From assembly GCA_965205685.1 (NCBI GenBank), contig OZ242174.1:1550001-1614000 (forward strand): a stretch of 64,000 nucleotides of DNA, given 5' to 3'. Made by a program: the position numbers and the translations under genes. Source of the stretch: WTFY01 sp965205685 (lineage in GTDB: Bacteria > Pseudomonadota > Gammaproteobacteria > UBA4575). Shown one piece after another: positions 18,665-27,091 of the stretch (position 1 is its first letter; each line of letters begins with the position of its first letter). The notes under the pieces are model-generated. The model worked only from the letters and a program-made list of their open reading frames with translations. It did no database searches and was not told the origin of the DNA.

Positions 18665-18719
18665 GCTTGCTAAGAGTAACCATGTGCATCACAATGTTAC
18701 GTATTGAAGGAGGTCACTT

Positions 18720-19016
18720 TTGATTCACAGTTTTCGGGAACGATGGCTGCGTATCTTTTATCTGCAGGATAAAGCGAGTAGGAAAATACCTGCTGATATC
18801 GAAGACCGGCTTTTCCGCAAGCTGCAATTGATTGATGATGCGACCTGTGAGCTCGACTTGCGATCACCGCCAAGTAACCGCCTTGAAAAGTTGAGAGGAA
18901 ATTTGGCTGGCAAACACTCGATACGCGTCAATAAACAATGGCGACTGGTGTTTTCCTGGTCGGATGAGCGTGGTGAGGCTCACGACATCTATCTGGATAA
19001 CCATGATTACCGGTGA
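18720..19016 (+). CDS. higB: HigB-type (RelE superfamily) toxin
   Basis: A 98-residue protein of the HigB group of RelE-like mRNA interferases, which cut mRNA on the ribosome. RLEKLRGNLAGKHSIRVNKQWR near 62-83 (core residues L-x-G-x-L-x-G-x-x-S-I-R-V-N) and the C-terminal DIYLDNHDYR are diagnostic. The start is a TTG with a near-perfect Shine-Dalgarno (AAGGAGGTCAC) 7 bases before it. The stop overlaps the region just before higA, giving the usual toxin-first order. Confidence 0.85.
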   Translation: MIHSFRERWLRIFYLQDKASRKIPADIEDRLFRKLQLIDDATCELDLRSPPSNRLEKLRGNLAGKHSIRVNKQWRLVFSWSDERGEAHDIYLDNHDYR

Positions 19017-19024
19017 GGCAGGCT

Positions 19025-19327
19025 ATGAATATCACAAAACGACAACCCGTCAGCGTGGGTGAAATGATTACCGAGGAGTTCCTCATACCTATGGAATTGA
19101 CCCAAGGACAGCTGGCAGAAGCGATGGGTGTGAGTCGAAAAACTGTCAACGAGCTATGCACCAACCGCCGTGCTGTCACGGTGGATACCGCATTGATGCT
19201 TGCGACAGTCTTTGGAAACACAGTTGATTTCTGGTTAAACCTGCAACAGCGAAACGAATTATGGAAGGCTCTGCACACCCCAAAACGAAAGGCACGAATC
19301 GCAAAAGCCCGGCCGATTGCTGCCTGA
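19025..19327 (+). CDS. higA: HigA-type antitoxin (XRE family HTH)
   Basis: A 100-residue helix-turn-helix protein that neutralises HigB and represses the operon. The opening RQPVSVGEMITEEFLIPMELTQG (core PVSVGEMITEEF at about 7-18) and the HTH AEAMGVSRKTVNELCTNRR are typical HigA. I take the ATG at 19025, which has GAGG 8 bases upstream; a GTG at 19013, overlapping the higB stop, would add four residues. The C-terminal WLNLQQRNELWKA is also family-typical. Confidence 0.88.
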   Translation: MNITKRQPVSVGEMITEEFLIPMELTQGQLAEAMGVSRKTVNELCTNRRAVTVDTALMLATVFGNTVDFWLNLQQRNELWKALHTPKRKARIAKARPIAA

Positions 19328-19360
19328 TCGGCTTGCTGCAATTGATGAATACCTGATTTT

Positions 19361-19474
19361 GCAGGTACAGCGCAAACACCAACCAGGATTTAACACAAGA
19401 TAATCTGACTTAGGCAGATTCCAGTGCCCGGCTGATGGGCTGGATCAAAAGGCTGATCAAGAAAAGAATTCCTG
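19361..19474. repeat. Detached copy of the znuB 3' end (direct repeat, distal copy)
   Basis: About 114 bases, roughly 85 percent identical by eye to 21513-21628. On the minus strand it encodes GILFLISLLIQPISRALESA and a stop (stop at 19410-19412), exactly the last 20 residues of ZnuB. All four base differences inside this coding tail are synonymous. The similarity continues about 50 bases past the stop. The copy is cut off from any upstream znuB sequence; the AbiE-like module lies between the two copies. Confidence 0.85.
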
Positions 19475-19477
19475 TTT

Positions 19478-20365
19478 TTACTTCTGAGCACACCCAACCA
19501 CACCTAAATCTTGATCCAAAAATGCCTCAACAAATATTTTGAACCATTCCGCTAATCTTTCCAGATTCATCCCACCGTCTCCCGACATCTCTCTTACAAA
19601 TTGCTCTGCTTTGGCGGAGTGGTTGAACAATTCTTCTCTTAGAAACTCTTTCGTCTCCCGAGATGCAATCATGGCAACATCCTTACCCAGCTTCATGGCA
19701 CTGGCATTGGTTTCATCCCACCCTTGGGCCGCCATATAGTCTTTCTCATACAGGACTTCTGAGATTTCAGGAATCTTGCGGTAGTTCTGGATTAAGTAGC
19801 GGAAATCTGTTGCGTCTTTAGCTTTAAATTTGTCCTCCCTATCGGTCCACGAGACCAGCTTGAGCAGGGCAAATCCTTCGGGAGATGCCACCGGTATAGT
19901 AATTTCAGGCGCTTCACTGATTTTGACTTCCAATGCATGTTTGAATGCTTCTGTGAAGCCAAGCACATTCATCACGATGTCCTGTCCGGGTGGCCAACTG
20001 ATCTGATTATTTTCGTCCGCTATCTTGCCAAAAGGGATAATGTCAATTTCCCGAGACACACCATATTTGTCTTCACGGATCAGCCGGTGAACTATGCGTT
20101 CATTCGGTGCATAGCCGACTTTTAGCAAGCTCTCCTTCAATGCATTGAATTCATTCCAGCTGGCTACATTGATACCGAAATCCAGGTCTTTTGTGACGCG
20201 CCCGATATCAGCGTCAAAGCCATACTCCAACACCAAATCCCTGACCATCGCTCCAATAACCAAGATGTCAATGTTTAAATCTTTGGCATGCTTCTGGATG
20301 TCAGCGTACAGCTCGATCAGCTCTGCGGAGAGCCTGTCAACAATATTAACGGAGGTATTTTTCAC
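19478..20365 (-). CDS. AbiEii-like nucleotidyltransferase toxin
   Basis: A 295-residue protein with a DNA polymerase-beta-type nucleotidyltransferase core: the helix-start GAMVRD at 38-43 and the metal-binding D60 and D62 in KDLDF, with IDIIPFG as the third strand. This matches the AbiEii group, toxins of type IV toxin-antitoxin/abortive infection systems. It overlaps the upstream AbiEi-like gene by 20 bases, so expression is coupled. The module is AT-richer than its neighbours and sits between two copies of the znuB 3' end, so it was probably acquired. Toxicity is inferred from the family. Confidence 0.82.
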   Translation of the reverse strand: MKNTSVNIVDRLSAELIELYADIQKHAKDLNIDILVIGAMVRDLVLEYGFDADIGRVTKDLDFGINVASWNEFNALKESLLKVGYAPNERIVHRLIREDKYGVSREIDIIPFGKIADENNQISWPPGQDIVMNVLGFTEAFKHALEVKISEAPEITIPVASPEGFALLKLVSWTDREDKFKAKDATDFRYLIQNYRKIPEISEVLYEKDYMAAQGWDETNASAMKLGKDVAMIASRETKEFLREELFNHSAKAEQFVREMSGDGGMNLERLAEWFKIFVEAFLDQDLGVVGCAQK

Positions 20366-21401
20366 GGAGTCGATTCGCTGTATCTAAATTACGGACGTCG
20401 CCGGTTTCAATCAGGTCGGCATAGGCAATGATGGGATGTACCAGACCTGCTTGATTCGTATCATTTTCGTTTTTTGCCTCCTTCCAAAATGGCTCGATCA
20501 GGTCTACTCGAAAATCGTGTTTTTCATGGGGGTCTGTTTTTCTTAATCGAGCAATCCGCAGGAAATTTGTTAGCTTAGTTTGATTGATATACACCTCCCC
20601 ATGTTCGGGTTTCAGGTAGTGGGTGTATTTTGCGGCAGCTATCTCTCCACCCCACAGTGCATCAAAATTCTGCGGATCGATTGTTTCCCACCAGTTAGGG
20701 TTGTTGGTAGTAAATGTTCCTATTCTGTATTTTCTTTTGAGCTTATAAGGGTAAGCCTCTGCCCATCGATCCAGCAGTTGATCAAAGTCTGCCAGTTTTC
20801 GCTGTTTTCTATTGATCCCTTCCAGCAGCATGCCCTGTGCGACCAAATCACGGATGACCCAGCCTACTGTCCCTAACGCTACCGCTGCCTGCTCGGCAAT
20901 TTTCCTATAGGGTACGTTGATGAGTTCCGGATCCCTGAGGAAGGCAAAGACGACTTTCATTCCGGTAGGCTGAAAGGCTTTGCCGGTTCTAACCCTTTCT
21001 TTTTCAGCAACCGCTTGTTGTGGCCTGTTGCCCTTGATATAGATGTATGCAGATGGTTGATTGATGTAGGCGTTGCCCGCAGTATCAAGAAACTGGATAT
21101 CAGCCTTCTTTAGTCGCTCACCCATTTTCGGGTTGATATAGTCTGCGACTAACAGGCCTTGGTCCGGTTCGGCAAGATTTCTGATTTGGTAGATGATAGC
21201 TCCGAGATTCGCTTGACCGGCCCATTTTTTGATTTCTGCTGCAAGCCTGGGGCCGTTATCTGGCATCTGGATCACAGCATCTATTTGCTTGTCACCCTTT
21301 CTAACTTCGTACCGAACAACATCCAGGCATAGACCGGCTTCACGCCGGATGGCTCCAATGGCGGCATCAAGAATATCGTATTCTTTCACTGGTCTGTTCA
21401 T
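20346..21401 (-). CDS. AbiEi-like antitoxin / transcriptional autorepressor
   Basis: A protein of about 351 residues. The N-terminal half has a restriction-endonuclease-like look (IDAVIQM ... LAAEIKKWAG, then LLVADYINPKMGERLKK). The middle carries a winged-helix segment (VPYRKIAEQAAVALGTVGWVIRDLVAQGML in short parts), and a C-terminal AbiEi-like domain follows. Proteins of this build are annotated as type IV AbiEi antitoxins, which act by repressing the operon. I took the ATG at 21399-21401; a TTG at 21416 would add five residues. A dyad-rich promoter lies directly upstream. Confidence 0.78.
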   Translation of the reverse strand: MNRPVKEYDILDAAIGAIRREAGLCLDVVRYEVRKGDKQIDAVIQMPDNGPRLAAEIKKWAGQANLGAIIYQIRNLAEPDQGLLVADYINPKMGERLKKADIQFLDTAGNAYINQPSAYIYIKGNRPQQAVAEKERVRTGKAFQPTGMKVVFAFLRDPELINVPYRKIAEQAAVALGTVGWVIRDLVAQGMLLEGINRKQRKLADFDQLLDRWAEAYPYKLKRKYRIGTFTTNNPNWWETIDPQNFDALWGGEIAAAKYTHYLKPEHGEVYINQTKLTNFLRIARLRKTDPHEKHDFRVDLIEPFWKEAKNENDTNQAGLVHPIIAYADLIETGDVRNLDTANRLREKYLR

Positions 21402-21434
21402 AACGTTCGCTGTCAAAGTACTTCACTAAGACAC

Positions 21435-21463
21435 ATTTTAGTTCAGTATATCAATATGTTCAA
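21435..21463 (-). promoter_or_regulatory. Candidate promoter of the AbiE-like operon
   Basis: On the minus strand TTGAAC (21458-21463), a 17-base spacer and TAAAAT (21435-21440). It lies 34 bases upstream of the chosen ATG and overlaps an inverted repeat. Confidence 0.5.
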
Positions 21464-21477
21464 TATTAATGAACATA
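21455..21477. promoter_or_regulatory. Inverted repeat, likely AbiEi operator
   Basis: TATGTTCA and TGAACATA form a perfect 8-base inverted repeat around 7 bases, overlapping the candidate -35 box. A wider pair, TTCAGT (21442-21447) and ACTGAA (21490-21495), is centred within 3 bases of the same point. AbiEi antitoxins are known to bind inverted repeats in their own promoter. Confidence 0.5.
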
Positions 21478-21512
21478 TAATTATATTGAACTGAATGGAC
21501 AAGTACTCCTGC

Positions 21513-21628
21513 GCGGTACAACGCAAAAACCACCAACGAGGATTTAACGGGAGGTAGTCTGGCTTAGGCAGATTCCAGCGCCCTGCTGATCGGCTGGATC
21601 AAAAGGCTGATCAGGAAAAGAATTCCTG
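21513..21628. repeat. znuB 3' end (direct repeat, copy attached to the gene)
   Basis: The counterpart of 19361-19474. It includes the true znuB stop (21564-21566) and the last 20 codons. Exact shared blocks include the 16 bases CTTAGGCAGATTCCAG and a 22-base block ending in GGCTGATCA. The two copies bracket about 2.0 kb holding the AbiE-like operon and its promoter. Confidence 0.85.
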
Positions 21629-22373
21629 CCATCACCACGATCGACGGGCCGGAGGGAGTATCCAGTACAAGTGAGCCATACAGGCCACCGCCCCCTGAAA
21701 TGATGCCGATGATGGCAGCAAGTACCGCCATCTGCTCCGGTGTGCGAGACAGGGATTGGGCTGCTGCAGCCGGGATGATGAGCATGGCCACCACCAGCAG
21801 GACACCAACCACCTTCATGCCTGCTGCCACGGCTCCGGCCATCAGGATCATGTAGACGATCTGGCTGCGTTCGACCGGGCTGCCTTCAGCACGAGCAAGG
21901 TCCTCGTGTACAGTGAGTGCGACCAGTGGCCGCCAGATGTAGGCCAGTACGGCAAGGCAAATAAATCCCCCGACCCAGACCATGGCGAGGTCCATGCGGG
22001 TCACGGCCAGTACATCCCCGAACAGGTACCCTAAAAGGCTATGCCCGTTTGCCGAGCCGGAGATGGCAAGCACCACCACTCCCAGGGCCAAAGCCGTATG
22101 CGAGAGCAGTCCCAGCAGGGTATCACTGGCAAGATGGACGGTTCTTTGCAGAAACAGCAAAGACAATGCAGTCACAATTACGATGGTAAAAACCCCGAGA
22201 ACCGGTGAACTGCCGAGGACCATCCCAAGCGCCACGCCCAGCAGGGCAGAATGTGCCATGGTATCCCCAAAATAGGCCATCCTGCGCCAAAGCAAAAAGC
22301 AGCCAAGCGGCCCGGCAACACAGCCTACCCCGGCGGCCACTAAGAGCGCGCGAACGAAAAAATCATCCAGCAT
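21564..22373 (-). CDS. znuB: Zinc ABC transporter, permease subunit
   Basis: A 269-residue inner-membrane permease of the ABC-3 family (ZnuB/TroC/MntB) with about eight hydrophobic segments. The LLWRRMAYFGDTMAHSALLGVALG region (WRRMAYFGD at the cytoplasmic coupling loop) is characteristic. I chose the ATG at 22371-22373 (MLDDFFVRALL); the frame is open further, into znuC. It overlaps znuC by 11 bases. Zinc rather than manganese is inferred from the adjacent zur. No periplasmic binding protein ZnuA is encoded nearby. The last 20 codons are duplicated 2.1 kb away. Confidence 0.93.
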   Translation of the reverse strand: MLDDFFVRALLVAAGVGCVAGPLGCFLLWRRMAYFGDTMAHSALLGVALGMVLGSSPVLGVFTIVIVTALSLLFLQRTVHLASDTLLGLLSHTALALGVVVLAISGSANGHSLLGYLFGDVLAVTRMDLAMVWVGGFICLAVLAYIWRPLVALTVHEDLARAEGSPVERSQIVYMILMAGAVAAGMKVVGVLLVVAMLIIPAAAAQSLSRTPEQMAVLAAIIGIISGGGGLYGSLVLDTPSGPSIVVMAGILFLISLLIQPISRALESA

Positions 22374-23163
22374 CCTTGGCCTCCCCTGCAGGTCGCATAC
22401 GCGGAAATGCATCCTCATCGCATGCTGGCTGCACAACACTGGCAGGATCATGCACATGGTCGTGGCTGTGCTGGTAGAGCGCGGTTACGACTCCTGCACG
22501 TGTGCCGAACAGACGCTGGAACTCGTCATGCCCAACCACTTCCTGGGGCACTCCGGTACAGCATATGTGGTGATTCAGACAGACGACCCTGTCCGTAGCG
22601 GCCATCACGATGTGGAGATCATGGCTCACCATGAGCACACCACAGCCATGGCGCGCAACAATCTCCGCGATCAGTGCGTACATGTCTGCTTCCCCAATAT
22701 AATCTACCCCCTGCACGGGCTCATCCAGGATCAGCAGATCAGGCTGACTCAGCAGCGCACGTGCCAGCAACACCCTGCGCAGTTCGCCACCCGAAAGATC
22801 AGCCATACGGGCTTCAAGCAACTTACGGGATCCGGTTTCATCCAGTGCATCCTCAACAGCACCCGAAGGGGGCCGACCGGTCAGGCTCATCATGCGCTTT
22901 ACAGAAAGTGGCATGGTCGAGTTCAGGTGGAGATGCTGGGGCACATACCCCACCTGGACAGAGGATTCACGCTGTATATGACCGTTATCTGGTGGCAGCA
23001 ATCCGAGCAGTACCCGCACGAGCGTGGTTTTACCAGCACCGTTTGGCCCGATCAGAGTCACCACCTCCCCCCGGTCCACGTGGATGTCCACCCCGTGAAG
23101 AAGCAAGCGCCCTTTTCTGCGAATGCTGATTCCCTGGGCCTCGATCAACCGGACCCTGCCCAT
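22363..23163 (-). CDS. znuC: Zinc ABC transporter, ATP-binding subunit
   Basis: A 266-residue ABC ATPase. Walker A GPNGAGKT is at 39-46, the signature LSGGE and Walker B LLILDEP follow, and the switch His is in MVSHDLH. The start is the ATG at 23161-23163, three bases after the zur stop. The C-terminal tail carries a His-rich stretch (HSHDHVHD), common in ZnuC and possibly zinc-binding. Works with ZnuB to import zinc across the inner membrane. Confidence 0.95.
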   Translation of the reverse strand: MGRVRLIEAQGISIRRKGRLLLHGVDIHVDRGEVVTLIGPNGAGKTTLVRVLLGLLPPDNGHIQRESSVQVGYVPQHLHLNSTMPLSVKRMMSLTGRPPSGAVEDALDETGSRKLLEARMADLSGGELRRVLLARALLSQPDLLILDEPVQGVDYIGEADMYALIAEIVARHGCGVLMVSHDLHIVMAATDRVVCLNHHICCTGVPQEVVGHDEFQRLFGTRAGVVTALYQHSHDHVHDPASVVQPACDEDAFPRMRPAGEAKDAG

Positions 23164-23165
23164 GT

Positions 23166-23669
23166 TCAACTGTCTGCCTCGTCGGTTGCTGCAGCACCGA
23201 CGCACTCCGGACAAAGTCCGCGGGCCTCAAGAACCTGGGAGTGAAGTTCGAAGCCGGTTTGTCCAGCAAGATCTGTGATGGCGCCCTGCATGCGTTCCGC
23301 CTCGACTTCAGCGACCGTTTTGCACTGCTCACACACCAGAAATATGGTGCAGTGGTGGCGGCCCGGACGGTTGCATGCGAGATAGGCGTTGCAGCTTTCA
23401 ATACGGTGTACAAGGCCAATGGATTCCAGGAACTCAAGTGCACGATAAATCTGGGCGGGTGCAGGTTTGCGCCCTTTCCAGTCAAACTGTTTCATGAGTT
23501 CGTAGACTCCCAGCGGGCGATGACCCGCCAGCAGCAACTTGAGGACAGAACGGCGATTTGCAGTAAAGCGCTCATTACGGCTCTCGCAAGCGGCCTCCGC
23601 ATGCGCCATGCCCGCATGAATACAGGCTTCGTGATCGTGCTGGCGTTGCGGAAAAGATGGCTGGTCCAT
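23166..23669 (-). CDS. zur: Zinc uptake regulator, Fur family
   Basis: A 167-residue Fur-superfamily repressor. Winged-helix residues include GVYELMKQFDWKGRKPAP and IYRALEFLESIGLVHRIES (short core IYRALEFL near 74-81). The structural zinc site is formed by CEQC (113-116) and CPEC (153-156); further ligands are in RHHC at 104-107. HDHEACIHAG near the N terminus is Zur-like. The ATG at 23667-23669 has AAGG 8 bases upstream; a GTG three codons earlier is possible. It heads zur-znuC-znuB, so it probably controls its own operon. Confidence 0.92.
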   Translation of the reverse strand: MDQPSFPQRQHDHEACIHAGMAHAEAACESRNERFTANRRSVLKLLLAGHRPLGVYELMKQFDWKGRKPAPAQIYRALEFLESIGLVHRIESCNAYLACNRPGRHHCTIFLVCEQCKTVAEVEAERMQGAITDLAGQTGFELHSQVLEARGLCPECVGAAATDEADS

Positions 23670-24002
23670 GGATATCACCTTGATCAGAAGAGAGTAACGG
23701 TACTACGCGGGATCCGCATCTCGGTGCCCCATTTTAGTATTACAGTATAACATATTGGTTGGCACGGTCAGACAGTGCTGCTCCTGCATCCAACCCGTGC
23801 CAAAGACTCATGATTAGCGAGAATACTGGCTATGCAGGAAGGCCTGGGCATGCAATAGTCATGAAGCTCAGCCTCCTGGGTGGCATGCTATGATACGGTG
23901 CATGACGATCGGCACCGGTACAGGTCCTTGCTGCAGGAAAAGCCGAGTGCAGTCGATCTGTGTTCCCTTCCAAAATCGTCACAAAAAACTACAGCGCAAA
24001 TC
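23670..24002. other. Divergent intergenic region zur / xseB
   Basis: About 330 bases. Apart from the candidate Zur operator near 23740 nothing definite is seen. A TATGAT near 23889 could be a -10 for xseB-ispA-dxs but lacks a good -35. Confidence 0.4.
23736..23753 (-). promoter_or_regulatory. Candidate Zur operator
   Basis: On the minus strand the imperfect palindrome TGTTATACTGTAATACT lies about 70 bases upstream of zur. It resembles the TGTTATA...TATAACA pattern of gammaproteobacterial Zur boxes. Autoregulation of zur-znuCB is inferred. Confidence 0.5.
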
Positions 24003-24233
24003 ATGGATTTTGAAAAATCATTAAAACAACTTGAAGAACTGGTCGGCAAGTTGGAAAAGGGTGGCCTGTCCCTGGAGGAGTCACTGAAGTGCTTTGAACA
24101 GGGCGTCAAGCTCACACGACAGTGCCGCCAGGCATTGCAGCAGGCCGAACAGAAAATTTCGGTTCTGAGCAAGGAAAATGGAGACTGGACAGAAAAGAAC
24201 TTCGATGACGGAGAAATGCCCGAAAAAGATTGA
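24003..24233 (+). CDS. xseB: Exodeoxyribonuclease VII small subunit
   Basis: A 76-residue helical protein that binds several copies per XseA subunit. FEKSLKQLEELVGKLEKG (short core LEELVGKLE at about 9-17) followed by LSLEESLKCFEQGVKL is the family signature. The start is the ATG at 24003. Its 3' end overlaps the ispA frame, the usual xseB-ispA-dxs order. XseA is not in the window. Confidence 0.95.
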   Translation: MDFEKSLKQLEELVGKLEKGGLSLEESLKCFEQGVKLTRQCRQALQQAEQKISVLSKENGDWTEKNFDDGEMPEKD

Positions 24234-25107
24234 CGAGATCCTCAGTCTGTATGCTGGACGCGTCAACCAGCAACTTGAAAACTGGCTTCCTGCTGCATCC
24301 GAACCGCCCGCGGTGCTGCACGAGGCTATGCGCTATACCGTACTGGGAGAAGGCAAACGAATACGCCCGGTGCTGGTGTATGCCACAGGAGAGGCGCTGG
24401 ACGTGCCCATGGAGAGACTGGATGCACCGGCCTGCGCGGTGGAACTGATACACAGTTACTCCCTGATCCATGATGACCTCCCGGCAATGGACGACGATGA
24501 CCTACGCCGTGGACGACCGACCTGCCACAATGCCTTCGGGGAGGCCAATGCGATCCTGGCAGGCGATGCCCTTCAGGCCCTGGCCTTTTCCGTACTGGCC
24601 AACGATCCTGCCAACCCGCCAGAGCAACGGGTCAGGATGGCCCAACTCCTCGGCGAGGGGGTCGGCTCACAGGGTATGGTTGGCGGACAGGCGATCGACC
24701 TCGCTTCTGTCAACAAACCACTCAACGAAAAAGAACTGAAGCACATGCATCGCCTCAAGACCGGGGCACTGATCAGGACCAGTGTGCTGATGGCCGTGAC
24801 TGCGAGTGAGATGAATACGCCTGAGGTCCATGAGCGATTTTCCCGCTTTGCGGATTGCATCGGACTGCTGTTTCAGATCCGTGACGATATTCTCGACATT
24901 CAGAGCGAAACGGAAGTTCTGGGCAAACCACAAGGCTCCGATGCGGCGCAAAACAAACCCACCTACCCGAGTATCATCGGAATGGAACAGGCCGCAAACA
25001 TGGCTGAAGAGTTGTTGCAGCAGGCCTGCCAAGAAATCGACCATCTGGATTTTCAGTGGGCAACGCTGTACGCTGTAAGTCAATATATAATAAGACGAAT
25101 TTCATAG
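24178..25107 (+). CDS. ispA: Farnesyl diphosphate synthase (geranyltranstransferase)
   Basis: Builds farnesyl diphosphate from IPP and DMAPP. It has about 309 residues with LGEGKRIRP (57-64), the first Asp-rich motif DDLPAMDDDD (99-108) and the second in FQIRDDILD. Two in-frame ATGs are possible: 24178, with AAGGA three bases before it, and 24205 (MTEKCPKK). I give the longer form with low certainty. The start overlaps the end of xseB, and dxs follows 46 bases later, together forming an isoprenoid operon. Confidence 0.95.
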   Translation: METGQKRTSMTEKCPKKIDEILSLYAGRVNQQLENWLPAASEPPAVLHEAMRYTVLGEGKRIRPVLVYATGEALDVPMERLDAPACAVELIHSYSLIHDDLPAMDDDDLRRGRPTCHNAFGEANAILAGDALQALAFSVLANDPANPPEQRVRMAQLLGEGVGSQGMVGGQAIDLASVNKPLNEKELKHMHRLKTGALIRTSVLMAVTASEMNTPEVHERFSRFADCIGLLFQIRDDILDIQSETEVLGKPQGSDAAQNKPTYPSIIGMEQAANMAEELLQQACQEIDHLDFQWATLYAVSQYIIRRIS

Positions 25108-25153
25108 CGCACGGGCTTTAGCCCTTCTGCAGCAACCAATCTGACTCCTCCTG

Positions 25154-27088
25154 ATGCCTATGGACAAATCACGCTATCCCCTGTTATCCGAGATTGACAG
25201 CCCGACCGATCTGCGGGCCCTGCGCGAAAACCAGATGCCTGCAGTGGCGGATGAGCTGAGGGACTTCCTGCTGGATTCCATTGCCAGTTGTGGCGGACAC
25301 TTCGGGGGTGGCCTCGGCGCCGTCGAAATCACGGTTGCCCTGCACTATGTTTTCAATACCCCGCATGACCGGATCGTGTGGGATGTCGGCCACCAGTGCT
25401 ACCCGCACAAGATTCTCACGGGCCGCAAAGATCGCATTACGACCATCCGGACCAAGGACGGACTGGCACCGTTCCCGAAACGCAGTGAAAGCGAACATGA
25501 CCATTTTGGGACCGGCCATTCGAGTACTTCCATCGGGGCCGCGCTGGGGATGGCCATTGCCAGTGCCCCGCAAAGCAGGAAACGCAAGGTCATTGCGGTC
25601 ATCGGAGATGGCGGTATCACGGGTGGAATGGCGTATGAGGCCCTGAATCACCTGGGGGACAGCAATGCTGACCTGCTGGTCATACTCAATGACAACGAGA
25701 TGTCGATTTCGCCCAATATCGGCGCCATGACCAATTACCTGACCCGGATTCTCTCCGGACAAATGTCGGCCACCATCAGCAAGAGCAGTGAAAAACTGCT
25801 GCAGCCCATCCCGTTTGCGAATGAGTTTGTGGGGCGCATCACCGAACACGTGAAGGGTGTGGTGACACCTCCCGGGACGCTGTTTGAGGAACTGGGACTG
25901 AGCTATTACGGCCCTGCAAACGGGCACGATGCGAGCAGCCTGATCAAAATTCTGAAAAACCTGAAACGCCTGAAAGGCCCCCGGCTACTGCACATCTGCA
26001 CCGTCAAGGGCAAGGGCTATGCGAAGGCGGAATCGGATCCGGTAGGCTACCATGCCGTGCCTACCTTCGAGCCAAGTGTCGGGGTCGTCAAATCGGGCGG
26101 GCCACCCAAGAAAGTCACCTATACGCAGGTTTTCAGCGACTGGCTTTGCGATATTGCCAAGCAGGATGAACGCGTGATGGCCATTACGCCTGCCATGCGA
26201 GAAGGCTCGGGCCTGGTCCGGTTTTCCAAGGAATTTCCGGACCGCTACTTTGATGTTGCCATTGCAGAACAGCATGCCGTAACACTCGCCGCCGGTATGG
26301 CCTGTGAGGACGTCAAGCCGATTGTGGCCATTTATTCGACCTTCCTGCAGCGCGGCTACGATCAGCTGGTCCATGACGTGGCAGTGCAAAACCTTCCGGT
26401 CATGTTCGCGATCGACCGGGCCGGAGTGGTAGGTGGTGACGGTCAGACACACGCGGGAAGTTTTGACCTGACCTACCTGCGTTGCATCCCGAACATGGTG
26501 GTGATGACACCCAGCAATGAAAATGAGACGCGGCGGATGCTCTACACGGCCTACCTGCAGGAATGTCCGGCGGCCGTGCGCTATCCTCGAGGCAGCGGGC
26601 CGGGCATCCCGGTCGAGCCCGAGATGAATGCGGTAGAGGTCGGAAAGGCCAAGGTGCTACGCCAGGGCAGACGCATCGCCATTCTGGCCTTTGGAAGTCC
26701 CGTGCATGATGCCCTCAATGTTGGCGAACAACTGGATGCCACCGTGGTCGATATGCGGTTCGTCAAGCCGATCGACCAGGCCCTCATTATTGATGTCGCC
26801 AAGGCACACGAGTTTATTGTCACGATCGAAGACAATGTCGTGGCAGGGGGTGCAGGCTCTGCGGTCAACGAAGTCCTGGCGGTCGGCCGGCTTCCTGTCT
26901 GTATCAAAAACCTGGGCTTGCCGGATCATTACCTGAACCACGCTACCCGCGAGGAACAGTTGTCAGATGCAGGACTGGATGCAGACGGCATCCTGGGGTC
27001 CATCCAGCAGTTCGTCAAAGAAAGTCAGAAAAGCAAGAAGCCCGCTGTCAAGCGGACCCGACGACGAAAAACCAAAACTGCCTCATGA
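25154..27088 (+). CDS. dxs: 1-deoxy-D-xylulose-5-phosphate synthase
   Basis: Thiamine-diphosphate enzyme that joins pyruvate and glyceraldehyde 3-phosphate, the entry to the MEP isoprenoid pathway. It has 644 residues with the transketolase layout. GTGHSSTSIG and GDGGITGGMAYEA with NDNEMSISPNIG mark the TPP and Mg site; AIAEQHAVTLAAG carries the catalytic Glu; the C-terminal transketolase domain follows. The last 20 residues are Lys/Arg-rich (KKPAVKRTRRRKTK), an extra basic tail. Last gene of xseB-ispA-dxs. Confidence 0.98.
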   Translation: MPMDKSRYPLLSEIDSPTDLRALRENQMPAVADELRDFLLDSIASCGGHFGGGLGAVEITVALHYVFNTPHDRIVWDVGHQCYPHKILTGRKDRITTIRTKDGLAPFPKRSESEHDHFGTGHSSTSIGAALGMAIASAPQSRKRKVIAVIGDGGITGGMAYEALNHLGDSNADLLVILNDNEMSISPNIGAMTNYLTRILSGQMSATISKSSEKLLQPIPFANEFVGRITEHVKGVVTPPGTLFEELGLSYYGPANGHDASSLIKILKNLKRLKGPRLLHICTVKGKGYAKAESDPVGYHAVPTFEPSVGVVKSGGPPKKVTYTQVFSDWLCDIAKQDERVMAITPAMREGSGLVRFSKEFPDRYFDVAIAEQHAVTLAAGMACEDVKPIVAIYSTFLQRGYDQLVHDVAVQNLPVMFAIDRAGVVGGDGQTHAGSFDLTYLRCIPNMVVMTPSNENETRRMLYTAYLQECPAAVRYPRGSGPGIPVEPEMNAVEVGKAKVLRQGRRIAILAFGSPVHDALNVGEQLDATVVDMRFVKPIDQALIIDVAKAHEFIVTIEDNVVAGGAGSAVNEVLAVGRLPVCIKNLGLPDHYLNHATREEQLSDAGLDADGILGSIQQFVKESQKSKKPAVKRTRRRKTKTAS

Positions 27089-27091
27089 AAT

